Source: an uncultured Lachnospiraceae bacterium
Lineage (GTDB): Bacteria > Bacillota > Clostridia > Lachnospirales > Lachnospiraceae
Assembly: GCA_946558465.1 (NCBI GenBank)
Contig: CAMNTM010000001.1
Location: forward strand, 1 to 64,000
Direction: 5' to 3'
Length of the DNA: 64,000 nt
The notes under the pieces were generated by a model, which saw nothing but the letters and a program-made list of their open reading frames with translations, was not told the origin of the DNA and did no database searches. Positions 44,436-53,400 of the stretch are shown one piece after another. The position numbers and the translations under genes are program-made. Position 1 is the first letter of the stretch. Each line of letters opens with the position of its first letter.

Positions 44436-44939
44436 CTACTCTGGCAGTTCAAAGATACCGTGTTCTGTTACTAAAAATTTCCCGTGTTCCTGCAAGTGAG
44501 AAGCGTAGGCTTCAAAGTCAAAGTAGTATTCTTGACAGTCCTCGGATAAATGCTTAAATGTCGGGTCGTTCATCAGCTTTTGCCTTGCAACATCAATCAT
44601 GCTTTTGCAGTCGGGATAAACCGTAATCACGTTCCTGCAAATATAAAGTGCTTCTAAATTCTCATATACGGTCAAAAGTGCTGTATATTCTTCCTGCATA
44701 TCGGCTGGTAGTTGGCGATACATAAAATCTAATTCGTTGAGCTGGTACACGCTGGTATGTTCGTGGACTTCATCAGCATAAGGCAACACCTTTTCGATAA
44801 TGCGGTAATCCCCACTTTCTGCACCGATACCTAACTTTTCTTCAAACTCGGCAACATCTATCGGCAAGTCGAACCAGTATGATGTTGTTTCTTCGCCAGT
44901 TGTTCCTCTCGTTTCCACCAGCACCCTTGTTTCCTGCAT
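44436..44939 (-). CDS. Second, diverged ArdA-like protein
   Basis: A 167-residue acidic protein of the same length and plan as the neighbouring ArdA: WFDLPIDVAEFEEKLG near 22-37, YRIIEKVLPY, VYPDCKSMIDVARQKL and a closing FDFEAYASHLQEHGKFL. Identity to the first is low, so this is an old duplicate or a second type rather than a recent copy. It starts within the upstream 98-residue gene. Confidence 0.85.
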   Translation of the reverse strand: MQETRVLVETRGTTGEETTSYWFDLPIDVAEFEEKLGIGAESGDYRIIEKVLPYADEVHEHTSVYQLNELDFMYRQLPADMQEEYTALLTVYENLEALYICRNVITVYPDCKSMIDVARQKLMNDPTFKHLSEDCQEYYFDFEAYASHLQEHGKFLVTEHGIFELPE

Positions 44940-45154
44940 TGTTCCTCACGTCCTTTCTGTTGTTTCATCACATCTTTTAAGGTCTGGTACGACATACCAA
45001 ACACATACTTTGAAAAATCTTCTAACTGTCTTCCTTCATAGTCGGCAGGGTTTAGTCGTTTCATTTCATGCCACACCTTACGCTTGTAAGAGGGCAGGTC
45101 GGAAATGTATTCACAGCCGACGTTTGCCTGCATATCCTTAAAAATATCGTTCAT
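44858..45154 (-). CDS. Small hydrophilic ICE protein
   Basis: A 98-residue protein not assigned to a family. MNDIFKDMQANVGCEYISDL opens it; LNPADYEGRQLEDFSKYVFG and a Lys/Gln/Cys-rich tail follow, with no membrane span. The ATG at 45154 has GGAG upstream. Its last 82 bases overlap the start of the second ardA in another frame. The position, between MobT/TcpD and ardA, is that of Tn916 orf19. Confidence 0.65.
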   Translation of the reverse strand: MNDIFKDMQANVGCEYISDLPSYKRKVWHEMKRLNPADYEGRQLEDFSKYVFGMSYQTLKDVMKQQKGREEQCRKQGCWWKREEQLAKKQHHTGSTCR

Positions 45155-45184
45155 GTAATCACTCCAATCTGAAATTTTAGGTAA

Positions 45185-45219
45185 GAAAAAAGCAGTCAAT
45201 CCTAAGACCAACTGCTTTG
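45185..45219 (-). terminator. Terminator, one of a near-identical pair
   Basis: AAAGCAGT pairs with ACTGCTTT; on the minus strand the second arm runs into TTTTTC. The 35-bp segment is repeated with one mismatch at 48793-48827, each time right after a small accessory gene. Confidence 0.78.
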
Positions 45220-45241
45220 CATATAAATATAAATTTGGAAA

Positions 45242-45550
45242 CTAAAATTTTCGGAAGTTTTTTTGTATTTTGTGTAGCCATAGTCCAGCAATACCAGCTA
45301 TAATTGCCAAGAAAAAAACTGCGGTAGGAATAGAATGATTTTTTACTATAATCGCAATTACCCCAGATACTAAAATACCAATCCCTACGAATAAAACAGG
45401 TTTTCCTAATTCTTTTGCATATTCTTTTTTGTTATCAGTAGTATCAAATACTTTACCATGAACAAAAGAGTAATTTCCCTTTAATAAAGAAATACTCACG
45501 AATATAAGGATAGCAGAAACAAACCACATCATTATACTAAATCCTAACAT
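45242..45550 (-). CDS. DUF3784-like small membrane protein
   Basis: A 102-residue protein with three hydrophobic segments (about 5-23, 50-65, 73-92). The motif LLKGNYSFVHGKVFDTTDNKKE after the first span resembles DUF3784 proteins, whose function is unknown. GGAAG precedes the ATG. It is an accessory insertion between tcpD and the orf19 position, ended by a terminator shared with the DUF1697 gene. Confidence 0.65.
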   Translation of the reverse strand: MLGFSIMMWFVSAILIFVSISLLKGNYSFVHGKVFDTTDNKKEYAKELGKPVLFVGIGILVSGVIAIIVKNHSIPTAVFFLAIIAGIAGLWLHKIQKNFRKF

Positions 45551-45623
45551 AACATATCGCTTCCTAAAGTTGTATTTTTACATCCATATTATATCACCCA
45601 ATTAACAACATCACAATAAAAAT

Positions 45624-45845
45624 TTATGCACCGATAATCTTGTTGAACAGCTCTAACAGTACATCTTTCACACCACCAGCATTGAACACCAAGCCAACAG
45701 CAATCAAGGCAACTACCAAGAAACCGATAAGTTTGGAAAACTCACGCTTGAACCCTAAGTAGATACCGATAACCACAATCGCCATAAGCACTAAGCTCTG
45801 TGCGTTTGATAAAAACCATTGATACAAATTTTGTCCGAAATTCAT
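45624..45845 (-). CDS. TcpD-family small membrane protein
   Basis: A 73-residue protein with two hydrophobic helices (about 15-32 and 37-53) joined by the short charged turn KREFSK, the TcpD pattern in which the protein helps anchor the transfer complex. Its ATG directly follows the DUF3789 stop with GAGG 8 bases upstream. Confidence 0.78.
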   Translation of the reverse strand: MNFGQNLYQWFLSNAQSLVLMAIVVIGIYLGFKREFSKLIGFLVVALIAVGLVFNAGGVKDVLLELFNKIIGA

Positions 45846-45980
45846 TTAATTGTCCTCACTTTCTTCTAATTGTTTCATTTCATAGTCAGCTTCTTTACCG
45901 ACATTCAAAATACACATCAAGACTACGCCGATACCCATTCCCATAGATACCAGCAGGAAGTCTTTTAATAATACCCACAT
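45846..45980 (-). CDS. DUF3789-type small membrane protein
   Basis: A 44-residue protein: one hydrophobic helix (about 7-27, LLVSMGMGIGVVLMCIL) followed by NVGKEADYEMKQLEE and an acidic tail. This is the shape of DUF3789 proteins found between the relaxase and tcpD in many Tn916-like elements. AGGAGTG lies before the ATG, 12 bases after the MobT stop. Confidence 0.75.
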   Translation of the reverse strand: MWVLLKDFLLVSMGMGIGVVLMCILNVGKEADYEMKQLEESEDN

Positions 45981-45992
45981 TTTTTATCACTC

Positions 45993-47189
45993 CTAACTTT
46001 CTACTAAATCTTTTGCAGGGGTCGTCTGCTGTTTGATTATCATTTCATGCTTTTCTGTGAGCTTTGCCTGCTGTTCGATTGTTTCCATGTAGTCTGTACC
46101 GTTTCCCTTATCAATCTTTTTCAGCATTTTCAAGGTCGGTGCTACCTGCCTTTGTACCCAACGCAATGTGCGGTCTAAGGTATAAGGCTCTGGCTTTGTC
46201 GTCAGCTTCAAGCTCTGTCTGTTATCGCCGATAAACCAAGCCCAGCGGTCATTGAGTTTCCAATCATTTTTTCGCTTGTCTGGTTCTTCATCAACAAACC
46301 GTACATACTGATTGATGATAGAAAAGGCGGTCTGTTCTGCGTCATAATAGGTCAGCAAATCTCGTACTGCATAATAGGCACGTTCATTGCGAAGTCGTAT
46401 CTCAAAACGGTTGATAATGTCGGCTTCTTCCAAAGGTGTCCCTAACTTGACATACTGCTCATAGTCCTTTTCGTAAATACAGAAATACACATCTGATTTC
46501 AGCGACCCAAGATAAAGGGTACGTCCCATATATTCTCTGTCGTCCTCTCTGTGCTTGATAAGCTCGCCCGACTGATAAAACTTATAACTTCTGGACTTTC
46601 CGATATATTCCCGTTTCCTGCATTTTTCCGCAAGCTCTGGAATATCCAAAATGCCCGTATGGTCGTTGATAGCAAGGTCGATACGCTTCATCACGCCACC
46701 GTCTACTAATGCGTCCATGAGGAAGTCATACCAACTTCTTTGCTGTGCCAGCAGGTAACTTTCAAACTGTCTGCAACCACGCCCTTTTAACTCTAAAAGG
46801 ACACCTTTTTCTTCGTCAGCCGACGTATAGATAAAGATGTCCCCTAAAGAATAATGCTCCGTATAACTGTAATGTCCGTAATCTTCATGGAGCATATAAT
46901 TGATATTCAGTTTTAATATATCTTTGATGATGTGCTGTATATCCAGCGTGGGAAAACGAATTTTCACATAATCAAACAGCATGGTAAGCGGTGCTTCTGG
47001 ATTGAACCTTGCCAGTTCCTTATGCAAAGTTTCCAGAAGCTCCTTTGACGGCTTCATTTTTCCGCTTTCTATCTTGTTGAGATATTCCCTTGTGATACCA
47101 GAAGCCACCGCCAGCCTGCCTTGTGAGATACCGTAAGCAATCCGTTTCTCCCGTAATTCTTTTATCCATTGTTCTTCATTCAGAACCAT
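45993..47189 (-). CDS. MobT-type relaxase/replication initiator (Orf20)
   Basis: A 398-residue Rep_trans-family relaxase that nicks oriT and stays on the 5' end. Residues 5-58 form an Xre-like helix-turn-helix (LREKRIAYGISQGRLAV, then SGITREYLNKIESGKMKPS). The Rep domain covers about 100-345, with RIDLAINDHTG and KSRSYKFYQSGELI; a Tyr in the C-terminal half should be the nicking residue. GGGGG precedes the ATG. The candidate oriT lies directly upstream. Confidence 0.92.
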   Translation of the reverse strand: MVLNEEQWIKELREKRIAYGISQGRLAVASGITREYLNKIESGKMKPSKELLETLHKELARFNPEAPLTMLFDYVKIRFPTLDIQHIIKDILKLNINYMLHEDYGHYSYTEHYSLGDIFIYTSADEEKGVLLELKGRGCRQFESYLLAQQRSWYDFLMDALVDGGVMKRIDLAINDHTGILDIPELAEKCRKREYIGKSRSYKFYQSGELIKHREDDREYMGRTLYLGSLKSDVYFCIYEKDYEQYVKLGTPLEEADIINRFEIRLRNERAYYAVRDLLTYYDAEQTAFSIINQYVRFVDEEPDKRKNDWKLNDRWAWFIGDNRQSLKLTTKPEPYTLDRTLRWVQRQVAPTLKMLKKIDKGNGTDYMETIEQQAKLTEKHEMIIKQQTTPAKDLVES

Positions 47190-47205
47190 ACCCCCAATCT
47201 GTAAA

Positions 47206-47367
47206 GTGTGAAGTTTTTTAAGGCGACTTCACAGCCGATTTTTACTAGGAAACCATGCCAGAAGCCTTATGTTTCCTATGTTTTTTGTCTATTGTCTATT
47301 TGCAAACGTACCCCTCTGTTAGATACCGAGGGGTTTTACCTGCTGGCGTGGCTTACGCCACACCAGC
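47206..47367. other. Candidate oriT between orf21 and orf20
   Basis: Read on the minus strand, CCCCTC-GGTATCTAACA-GAGGGG (hairpin at 47311-47334) matches the nic-type stem-loop of Tn916/ICEBs1 elements. Two more inverted repeats flank it: GTGAAGT/ACTTCAC (47206-47231) and GCTGG-C-GTGGC/GCCAC-A-CCAGC (47342-47367). The position, between relaxase and coupling ATPase genes, is that of the Tn916 oriT. Confidence 0.78.
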
Positions 47368-47372
47368 AACGG

Positions 47373-48767
47373 CTAGTCCGTGCCGTCGCCTTTCGCTTCG
47401 CACGTCGCCGTCCCGTCCTGCCTTGCTCGTGCAAGAGAGCCGATAGTCTGCAAAAAATCATGTCCTTTCGGGACTAAAGGCGTGTAAAATTCGCTTATCA
47501 CGCTTGTTCCCACATCACAATAGCCACGCCCCTTGATACGCTTCTGGAAAAACTGCTTTTTCACATCTGAACCAAACAGCATACCGTAACCTAATTCGCT
47601 GATACGCCCCAACCCCACACGGAAATTGAAGTTATCTCTGATACCGTCGCTAAAATACTTTGCGTCTGGACGCTGGCAGGCAACGATAAGGAAATAACCT
47701 GCTTGTCGTCCTAACATAACGATTTTCTTTAACTGGCTAAGTAAGCTCACGCTTTCTTTCGTCCCCAGCATTTCAAAAAATGCCACATATTCATCAAAGA
47801 TAAGAAAGCAGGGTGGAAGTCCCAGATAGGCGTAGTTTTCGCCCGTTTTATAGTTCGGGTGTCGCTTCATTTCCTCACTTCGCTGTACCATGCCCTCATA
47901 AAAAGCATTGACGCAGTCAATCATTTCTTCTTTGGTGTGGTACACATTTCCCATAACTGTCCCTAAGTCTGCAAGGTCAGCGTTCTTCGGGTCTAAGATG
48001 TAAAGGACAGCGTTGGTATGCAGTAGGGCTTCAATGAGCGTCAGCAGAAAATAGGTTTTACCGCCACCAGTCCCACCAGCGATAAGAGCGTGAGGGAGTG
48101 CGTCATATTCCCAGACAAGATTTTTCATCAGTCTAAGACAGCCGTTTTCTGCCCGTACTTCATCAATGGTAATGCGGTTCGCTATCATATCATAAAGCAG
48201 GGTATATTCGATATAGCCGTCATGTAAGGTCTTGTCGGTCAGTTCGCAATACAATCCACTTTCCAATTTATCCTCTAACCGTAAAAGCTGGTCTTGATAT
48301 TTCCCCAGCGTAATTTCACAGCGGATATGAAGCAATCCTTTTTCCATTTGATAATAAATCTTTGGAAACCAGACGATTTTTTCCCTTGATCTGCTTTGCA
48401 GGTCAGTAAAAAAACCGCTGTCTTGTACGGTATCGGCTTCATACCACTTATTTTCCAGTACCATTCGTGCCAGCTTTTGACGGTGCAGGAGCTTCTTGAA
48501 ACTATCGTAACAGAAGCGGTAATACAGAAAAGCGACCAATGCACAAACACCAGTCGCTATCAGTATGGTTATGAAGTTGTAAGGGGAAAGCGTCAAGCCG
48601 TTTTCTAACAAGCTGAAATGCTCCCAATCGGTACGCATGAACTGTTTCATATTCAATAGCAGGAGAACCGCCACGAATAAAAACAGAAGCGTCCCTATGG
48701 AAAAATGATAGACAAGGTGCTTGTCGCTGGCTCTGATACGGTGTCCTTTGTTCCAAATCTTACGCAT
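47373..48767 (-). CDS. FtsK/TcpA-type coupling ATPase (Orf21)
   Basis: A 464-residue DNA translocase that brings the relaxosome to the channel. Two N-terminal spans (about 22-41 and 65-85) precede the motor domain. Walker A is AGGTGGGKTYFLL near 227-239, LYILDPKNADLADLG follows, and Walker B is CFLIFDEYVAFFE near 320. The C-terminus runs into the oriT region, as in Tn916. Confidence 0.93.
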   Translation of the reverse strand: MRKIWNKGHRIRASDKHLVYHFSIGTLLFLFVAVLLLLNMKQFMRTDWEHFSLLENGLTLSPYNFITILIATGVCALVAFLYYRFCYDSFKKLLHRQKLARMVLENKWYEADTVQDSGFFTDLQSRSREKIVWFPKIYYQMEKGLLHIRCEITLGKYQDQLLRLEDKLESGLYCELTDKTLHDGYIEYTLLYDMIANRITIDEVRAENGCLRLMKNLVWEYDALPHALIAGGTGGGKTYFLLTLIEALLHTNAVLYILDPKNADLADLGTVMGNVYHTKEEMIDCVNAFYEGMVQRSEEMKRHPNYKTGENYAYLGLPPCFLIFDEYVAFFEMLGTKESVSLLSQLKKIVMLGRQAGYFLIVACQRPDAKYFSDGIRDNFNFRVGLGRISELGYGMLFGSDVKKQFFQKRIKGRGYCDVGTSVISEFYTPLVPKGHDFLQTIGSLARARQDGTATCEAKGDGTD

Positions 48768-48792
48768 AAATCACTCACTCCTTTCTGGGTAT

Positions 48793-48827
48793 GAAAAAAG
48801 CAGTCAATCCTAAGACTAACTGCTTTG
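48793..48827 (-). terminator. Terminator, second of the near-identical pair
   Basis: Same 35-bp segment as at 45185-45219 with one C/T difference. It closes the DUF1697 gene and lies just before the start of orf21. Confidence 0.78.
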
Positions 48828-48868
48828 TGTGTATGGGTATGAAATATAAACTGTGGTAAAAAAAGTAA

Positions 48869-49408
48869 TTACATTTTAGCCAGTTTTCTAACTGTATTTG
48901 CTGTTCTTATTGTCAGCTTTCCACTAATATTTGTACTTGCTGTCTTAGACCACCAATTTGTTTTTTGATAATCCTTTCGACTAAAAGACCAGAAAATAAC
49001 ATCTTTATAATTTCTTATCTTTTCTAATTCTTCTTTCGGTTCTCCAATTTCATTGAAAACATCAGAAAACGTGGCAGGGGGCATAATAAAAATCAAATTG
49101 TCATAAATTTCTTTATTTTCGTTGCCCCACCAATCAGGAGCATTTTGTAAAATATCTTCAAGTTCTTCTTTGGATATACAAAAGATAGGTATATCAAATC
49201 CAAAATATTCCTTTATCATGGTTTCAATCTGAATTGTTAATTTTCCTATATTTTCTTCATCACTCAAAAAAATCACATTGCCACTATTTAGGTATGTTTT
49301 AACTTCCTCGAAACCAAGTTCTTCAAAATTCTTTTTTAGTTCTGCCATTGAAATTTTATTTTTTCCGCTGATATTTATACCTCGAAGAAATGCAATATAC
49401 CTTTTCAT
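48869..49408 (-). CDS. DUF1697 family protein
   Basis: A 179-residue protein of the DUF1697 family. YIAFLRGINISGKNKISMA at the N-terminus and VKTYLNSGNVIFLS near 36-49 are the family blocks, and the end is WWSKTASTNISGKLTIRTANTV (in parts). The function of the family is unknown. It is an accessory gene inserted between orf21 and orf22, with its own terminator, and its base composition looks more AT-rich than the transfer genes. Confidence 0.85.
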   Translation of the reverse strand: MKRYIAFLRGINISGKNKISMAELKKNFEELGFEEVKTYLNSGNVIFLSDEENIGKLTIQIETMIKEYFGFDIPIFCISKEELEDILQNAPDWWGNENKEIYDNLIFIMPPATFSDVFNEIGEPKEELEKIRNYKDVIFWSFSRKDYQKTNWWSKTASTNISGKLTIRTANTVRKLAKM

Positions 49409-49500
49409 AACACCACTACCTTTACATGAATTTAATTTGTTTTCATTCCATATTATAACAGTTCCACATATCCGCTACAATGAAAATCTATTCAGCAAGC

Positions 49501-49884
49501 CTATTTTTTCGGTTGTCCCTGCGGTGTAGGGGTCTGTGGATTGCCTGCGTTCTGATTGCCTTTATTCTTCAATACAATGTCCTCTGCTTTTACATACCAG
49601 TCCACATCTGCACCCGTATAGGTTTTTCGTGATACCGTATCGGCTACTGGATTGACAAGCTCCACGACTGCATTGTACGGAAATTCCCTTAACGGTACTT
49701 CTGGCGGTACAGACACGGGGATAATTCCACCATGCAGACTGCACTTCAAATCATAGATACGCTTTTTAAGCTGGGTACTCGGTGTCCCGTCCTCATTCTG
49801 CAAGAACACATCACGCACCGCTGTAAATTTTAATTCTCCAAATGTTTTCTCTTTGTCAATGACAAACCCGTTTGATAATCTCAT
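49501..49884 (-). CDS. DUF961 protein, Orf22-like (HelP family)
   Basis: A 127-residue protein of the YdcP/DUF961 family; in ICEBs1 the homologue HelP is a processivity factor for the PcrA helicase during rolling-circle replication. FGELKFTAVRDVFL, LKKRIYDLKCS and YNAVVELVNPVADTVSRKTY are the conserved parts. The last 20 residues are Gln/Pro/Asn-rich. AAAGGAG precedes the ATG. Confidence 0.87.
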   Translation of the reverse strand: MRLSNGFVIDKEKTFGELKFTAVRDVFLQNEDGTPSTQLKKRIYDLKCSLHGGIIPVSVPPEVPLREFPYNAVVELVNPVADTVSRKTYTGADVDWYVKAEDIVLKNKGNQNAGNPQTPTPQGQPKK

Positions 49885-49899
49885 AAATTCTTCACTCCT

Positions 49900-50226
49900 T
49901 TACTTTTCTTCAACTGCTACAATATCATCAGCAAGCAACACATAATCGGTATGTCCCATATCCCCGATTGCGTAACCTCTGCCGTATAACTTCGGATTGA
50001 CAAGTTTTACTTTCTGTTCATACTTGAAATGCTTTTCGCCAGCCTGCACGGGAATTTCTACCACAACATTTTCGCCTCTCTGTACATCTGAATAAAGGTT
50101 GTAGCTTCTTCTTGCGAAAAATCTGCGGTTATTTTTATCTCTTTCAAAGATAGGCTCACTTTCGCCTGCAAATTCAAGAGTTCCAAAAGACTGTGCCATA
50201 TCTGGCACGACATATTTCATTTCCAT
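49900..50226 (-). CDS. DUF961 protein, Orf23-like (HelP family)
   Basis: A 108-residue DUF961 protein, paralogous to the next gene (16 bases away): SFGTLEFAGE, RRSYNLYSDVQRGE, KVKLVNPKLYGRGYAIGD. The pair is the normal first set of Tn916-type transfer genes and is expected early after excision. GAGG lies before the ATG. Confidence 0.87.
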   Translation of the reverse strand: MEMKYVVPDMAQSFGTLEFAGESEPIFERDKNNRRFFARRSYNLYSDVQRGENVVVEIPVQAGEKHFKYEQKVKLVNPKLYGRGYAIGDMGHTDYVLLADDIVAVEEK

Positions 50227-50278
50227 ATTGTTTTACCTCGTTTCTTTCTATTTTTGATAAGTTGATTGATTGTGATTT

Positions 50279-50398
50279 CTTATTCTGGCGGTTTGGGAAG
50301 TACCAGCAATCCCCCAGATAGTAAAGGGTAAAATCAATGCTTACGCACCCTTGACTATCCGTGTTCTTGCAGGTTGTTGGCAGACAAGCCAGAATAAG
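50279..50398. repeat. 11-bp inverted repeat upstream of orf23
   Basis: CTTATTCTGGC (50279-50289) is exactly inverted at 50388-50398. The 236-base gap it spans, between the adhesin stop and orf23, holds no gene. It may be a structured leader, a promoter-proximal control or a replication signal. Confidence 0.5.
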
Positions 50399-50462
50399 CG
50401 GAAGTCTGCCGACACGGTATCGGCGGAGAACGTGATTTTTCTTTTCTCATACCGTTACCACC

Positions 50463-53400
50463 TTATGATTTCTTCGTTTGACGGTGTTTGTAGAAGAAGA
50501 TACCTGCCAGTCCAGCACCAGAAGTCAAAAGAAGTGCAAGCAGTCCGTAAAGGTTTGTGCTATCGCCAGTTTTTGGACTGTCTGTTTTATGCGGTGTATC
50601 TGGTGTCTGTGGCGTTTCGGGTTTCTCTGGTTCTTCTGGGACTTCTGGCTTTTCCTTAAAGGTAATCGTCTGTCCCTTGTCCTCAATGTCTTTATGCTCG
50701 GTAATTTTCTTCGGCTTGTCTGGATTGCTTAAATCGTATAATTCCTCAAAAGTTACAAGCTGTTTGCCGTCGAGAGAAGTAGCGTCAAAGGTAAAGGCAA
50801 CTTCCACTTTCATAGTTTCGCTGTCTGCGGTAAAGGTGTAATCACTTTCCACACGTTTTCCATTGATAAGAAGCTCTGCATTTTCTTCTTTCAACATCTG
50901 CCAGCCCACAAGTTTGTACTGTGTACCGACTTCTAAGCCCTCTAAGGTTACGGTATCAATGATTGTTACCTCTTTTCCAGCTTCAAGCTCTTTGTTGCCG
51001 TCCTTATCGGTAGCAGTCGTATGTATTTTGATGATACGCTCTGTGATAAGTACCGTCTGTCCGTCGTCCTCAATGTCTTTGTGTTCCGCAACTTTTACGG
51101 GTTCGTCTGGATTGCTTAAATCATACAATTCTTCAAAGGTAACAAGGTTCTTGCCACCTAAAGCAGACGCATTGAATGTATAGGAAATTTCCACTTTCAT
51201 TTCTTCATCATCAGCGATAAAGGTATAATCATTTTCTACACGCTTTCCGTCAATGATAAGCTCGGCGTTTTCTTCCTTTAACATCTGCCAGCCTTTGAGC
51301 CGATATTTTGTGCCTTTTGTAAGTCCGTCTAATTTGACGGTATCAACAATCGTAACCTCTTTCCCTGCAAGGATTGTCTTTTCGCCGTCCTTGCTGGTCG
51401 CTGTGGTATGGATAGAGATTTCTTTTTCGTATTCATCAGTCAAAGTCCCTAAATCAATCACAAGATTGTTTCTTGATACTACGATTTCAAATGGTGGGAT
51501 AAGTTCAAAGCCTTTGTTGCTGTCAGAGCGTAATTCCTCAATGATATAAGTATCATAAGGCAACGCACCTTTGCTGTCGTCTGGTTCAGAAATTCCAAAC
51601 CATACACCGTCCTCGCTGGTTTTTCCTGCGTTGGTATTGTGTTTGTGAGAAGCCCAGTCAGCAGAAGTAGAGAACTGCCCGTTATCATCAGTTACCACAA
51701 CATGACTTTCTCCCGTCGTCTTGCTTGTGATCCTAAAGGGAACATCAGCAAGACGCTTGTGTGTGCCTGCACCGATTTTCACGCCCTCAATATCCCCACG
51801 CTTAATTTGATTGTAGATAGAGTGGGCTTCGTCGGTTAAATCAGCGATTTTGCCGTTTTCTGTGATTGCAAAATCAATCGGTTTTGCACCGTCTGTCAAG
51901 TAACCGTTTGGAGCTTTACTCTCAACGATACGGAATTTTCCATAAGGTAAAAGGTCAGCAGACGTAGAAGCGACACCCTCAATGTCTGTATGGATTGTCT
52001 TTACCACTTCATTTTTCTTGTATAGCTTGCCCTCAACCAGTACCGCATTATCATTTAAGGAAATGATGTCAAAGGCAGTATCTTTCAAAGTGGCACTTCC
52101 TTGTGGTTTTGTATCGCCCGTTTCTAAATCTCGTTTCTGAATTTTCACACCGCCACGGATAACCTTGTCTGATACAGAAAACTGGTTACTTCCAGTAAGT
52201 ACGGCAAGGTCGCCGTCCTCGGTAATCTGTGTTACATATAAGCCCTTAATCTGTTCGGACTTATCGCCAGCCTGCATATATGCACCGTCTAACAAGTAAC
52301 CATTTGGAGCTTTTGTTTCCTCAACGGTTAGTGTTCCTAAAGGAAGAACGGCTTTACCGTCCTGCATATAGAAGTTATCGCCAGATACCTTGTATGCGTC
52401 CGCTAATTTTGTGATGTAGTGGGTTGTCCCATTACTGTCTGTTTCAGCGATTGTCTTTGTAACCCATGTACGAGTAGCTTCGGCAGGGAGATTGTCTTTG
52501 TTATAGAAGCCTGCATAATACTTCCATGTAAATTCCGCACCTGCTAGAGAAGCGTTTCCCTGCGGATTGTCTTTCTGTGTTTCCATATCTATTTTGAAAA
52601 GCTCAATCAAAGTGTCTGTTACTTTCGGTGTATCTGATACTTTCAAGGTTGCTGTTTCACCAACTTTGATTGTCAATGGATAGATTATCTTATCCAATTT
52701 ATATCCTGCTGGTGCAGATAATTCCTTGATATAGACTGTGCCAGCCGTTACCTCTACAACATCTGTATTTCCGTTTTTATCAGTCGTAAGGGTGGCAAGC
52801 TGTTTCGTGCAGTCCTTATCAACAAAGACACCGTATGTTGCACCAGCGATAGAGTAATTCCCGTTACCGTCTGTAATACTGGCATTACTGGAAGTCTTTT
52901 GAAGTTTCGCATTTCCGACATTCAGTTTCGCCCAGAATTGCCCTAATTCCTGCCCCTCGCCAGAGTAGATATAACCGCCACATTCATAGCGTCCTTTATT
53001 CTCTTTGACAAAGGCTTTTGCACCAGCAAAAACTTCGTCCTGCGTTGCTTTTGGAATTTCATCATAAGAAGCTCGCACGTTATCACATTGCCAGCCAAGA
53101 TGTACGCTCAATCTCTGCCAGACAACAAGCTGTCTTAAAAGGTAGGCGTGATTTTTGCTTATTCCGCTGTGGTTGTCTGTGTACTGTTTCACATATTCGA
53201 TAGATAAGGCAACGTCACTTATCTGGTCGGCACTCATACGGGTGCTTGCGTCAGCTCTGGTCTTGTAGCCGTTCTTAAAGTCTGTGTTAATGTCGATACA
53301 GTAAGCGTCCTCGCCCTCGACGGTCAAATGTCCCTCATTAAAGGTAGAACCAATCGAACCGTCATTCATTACTTTTTCAACGATACCGACACGCTCTTTT

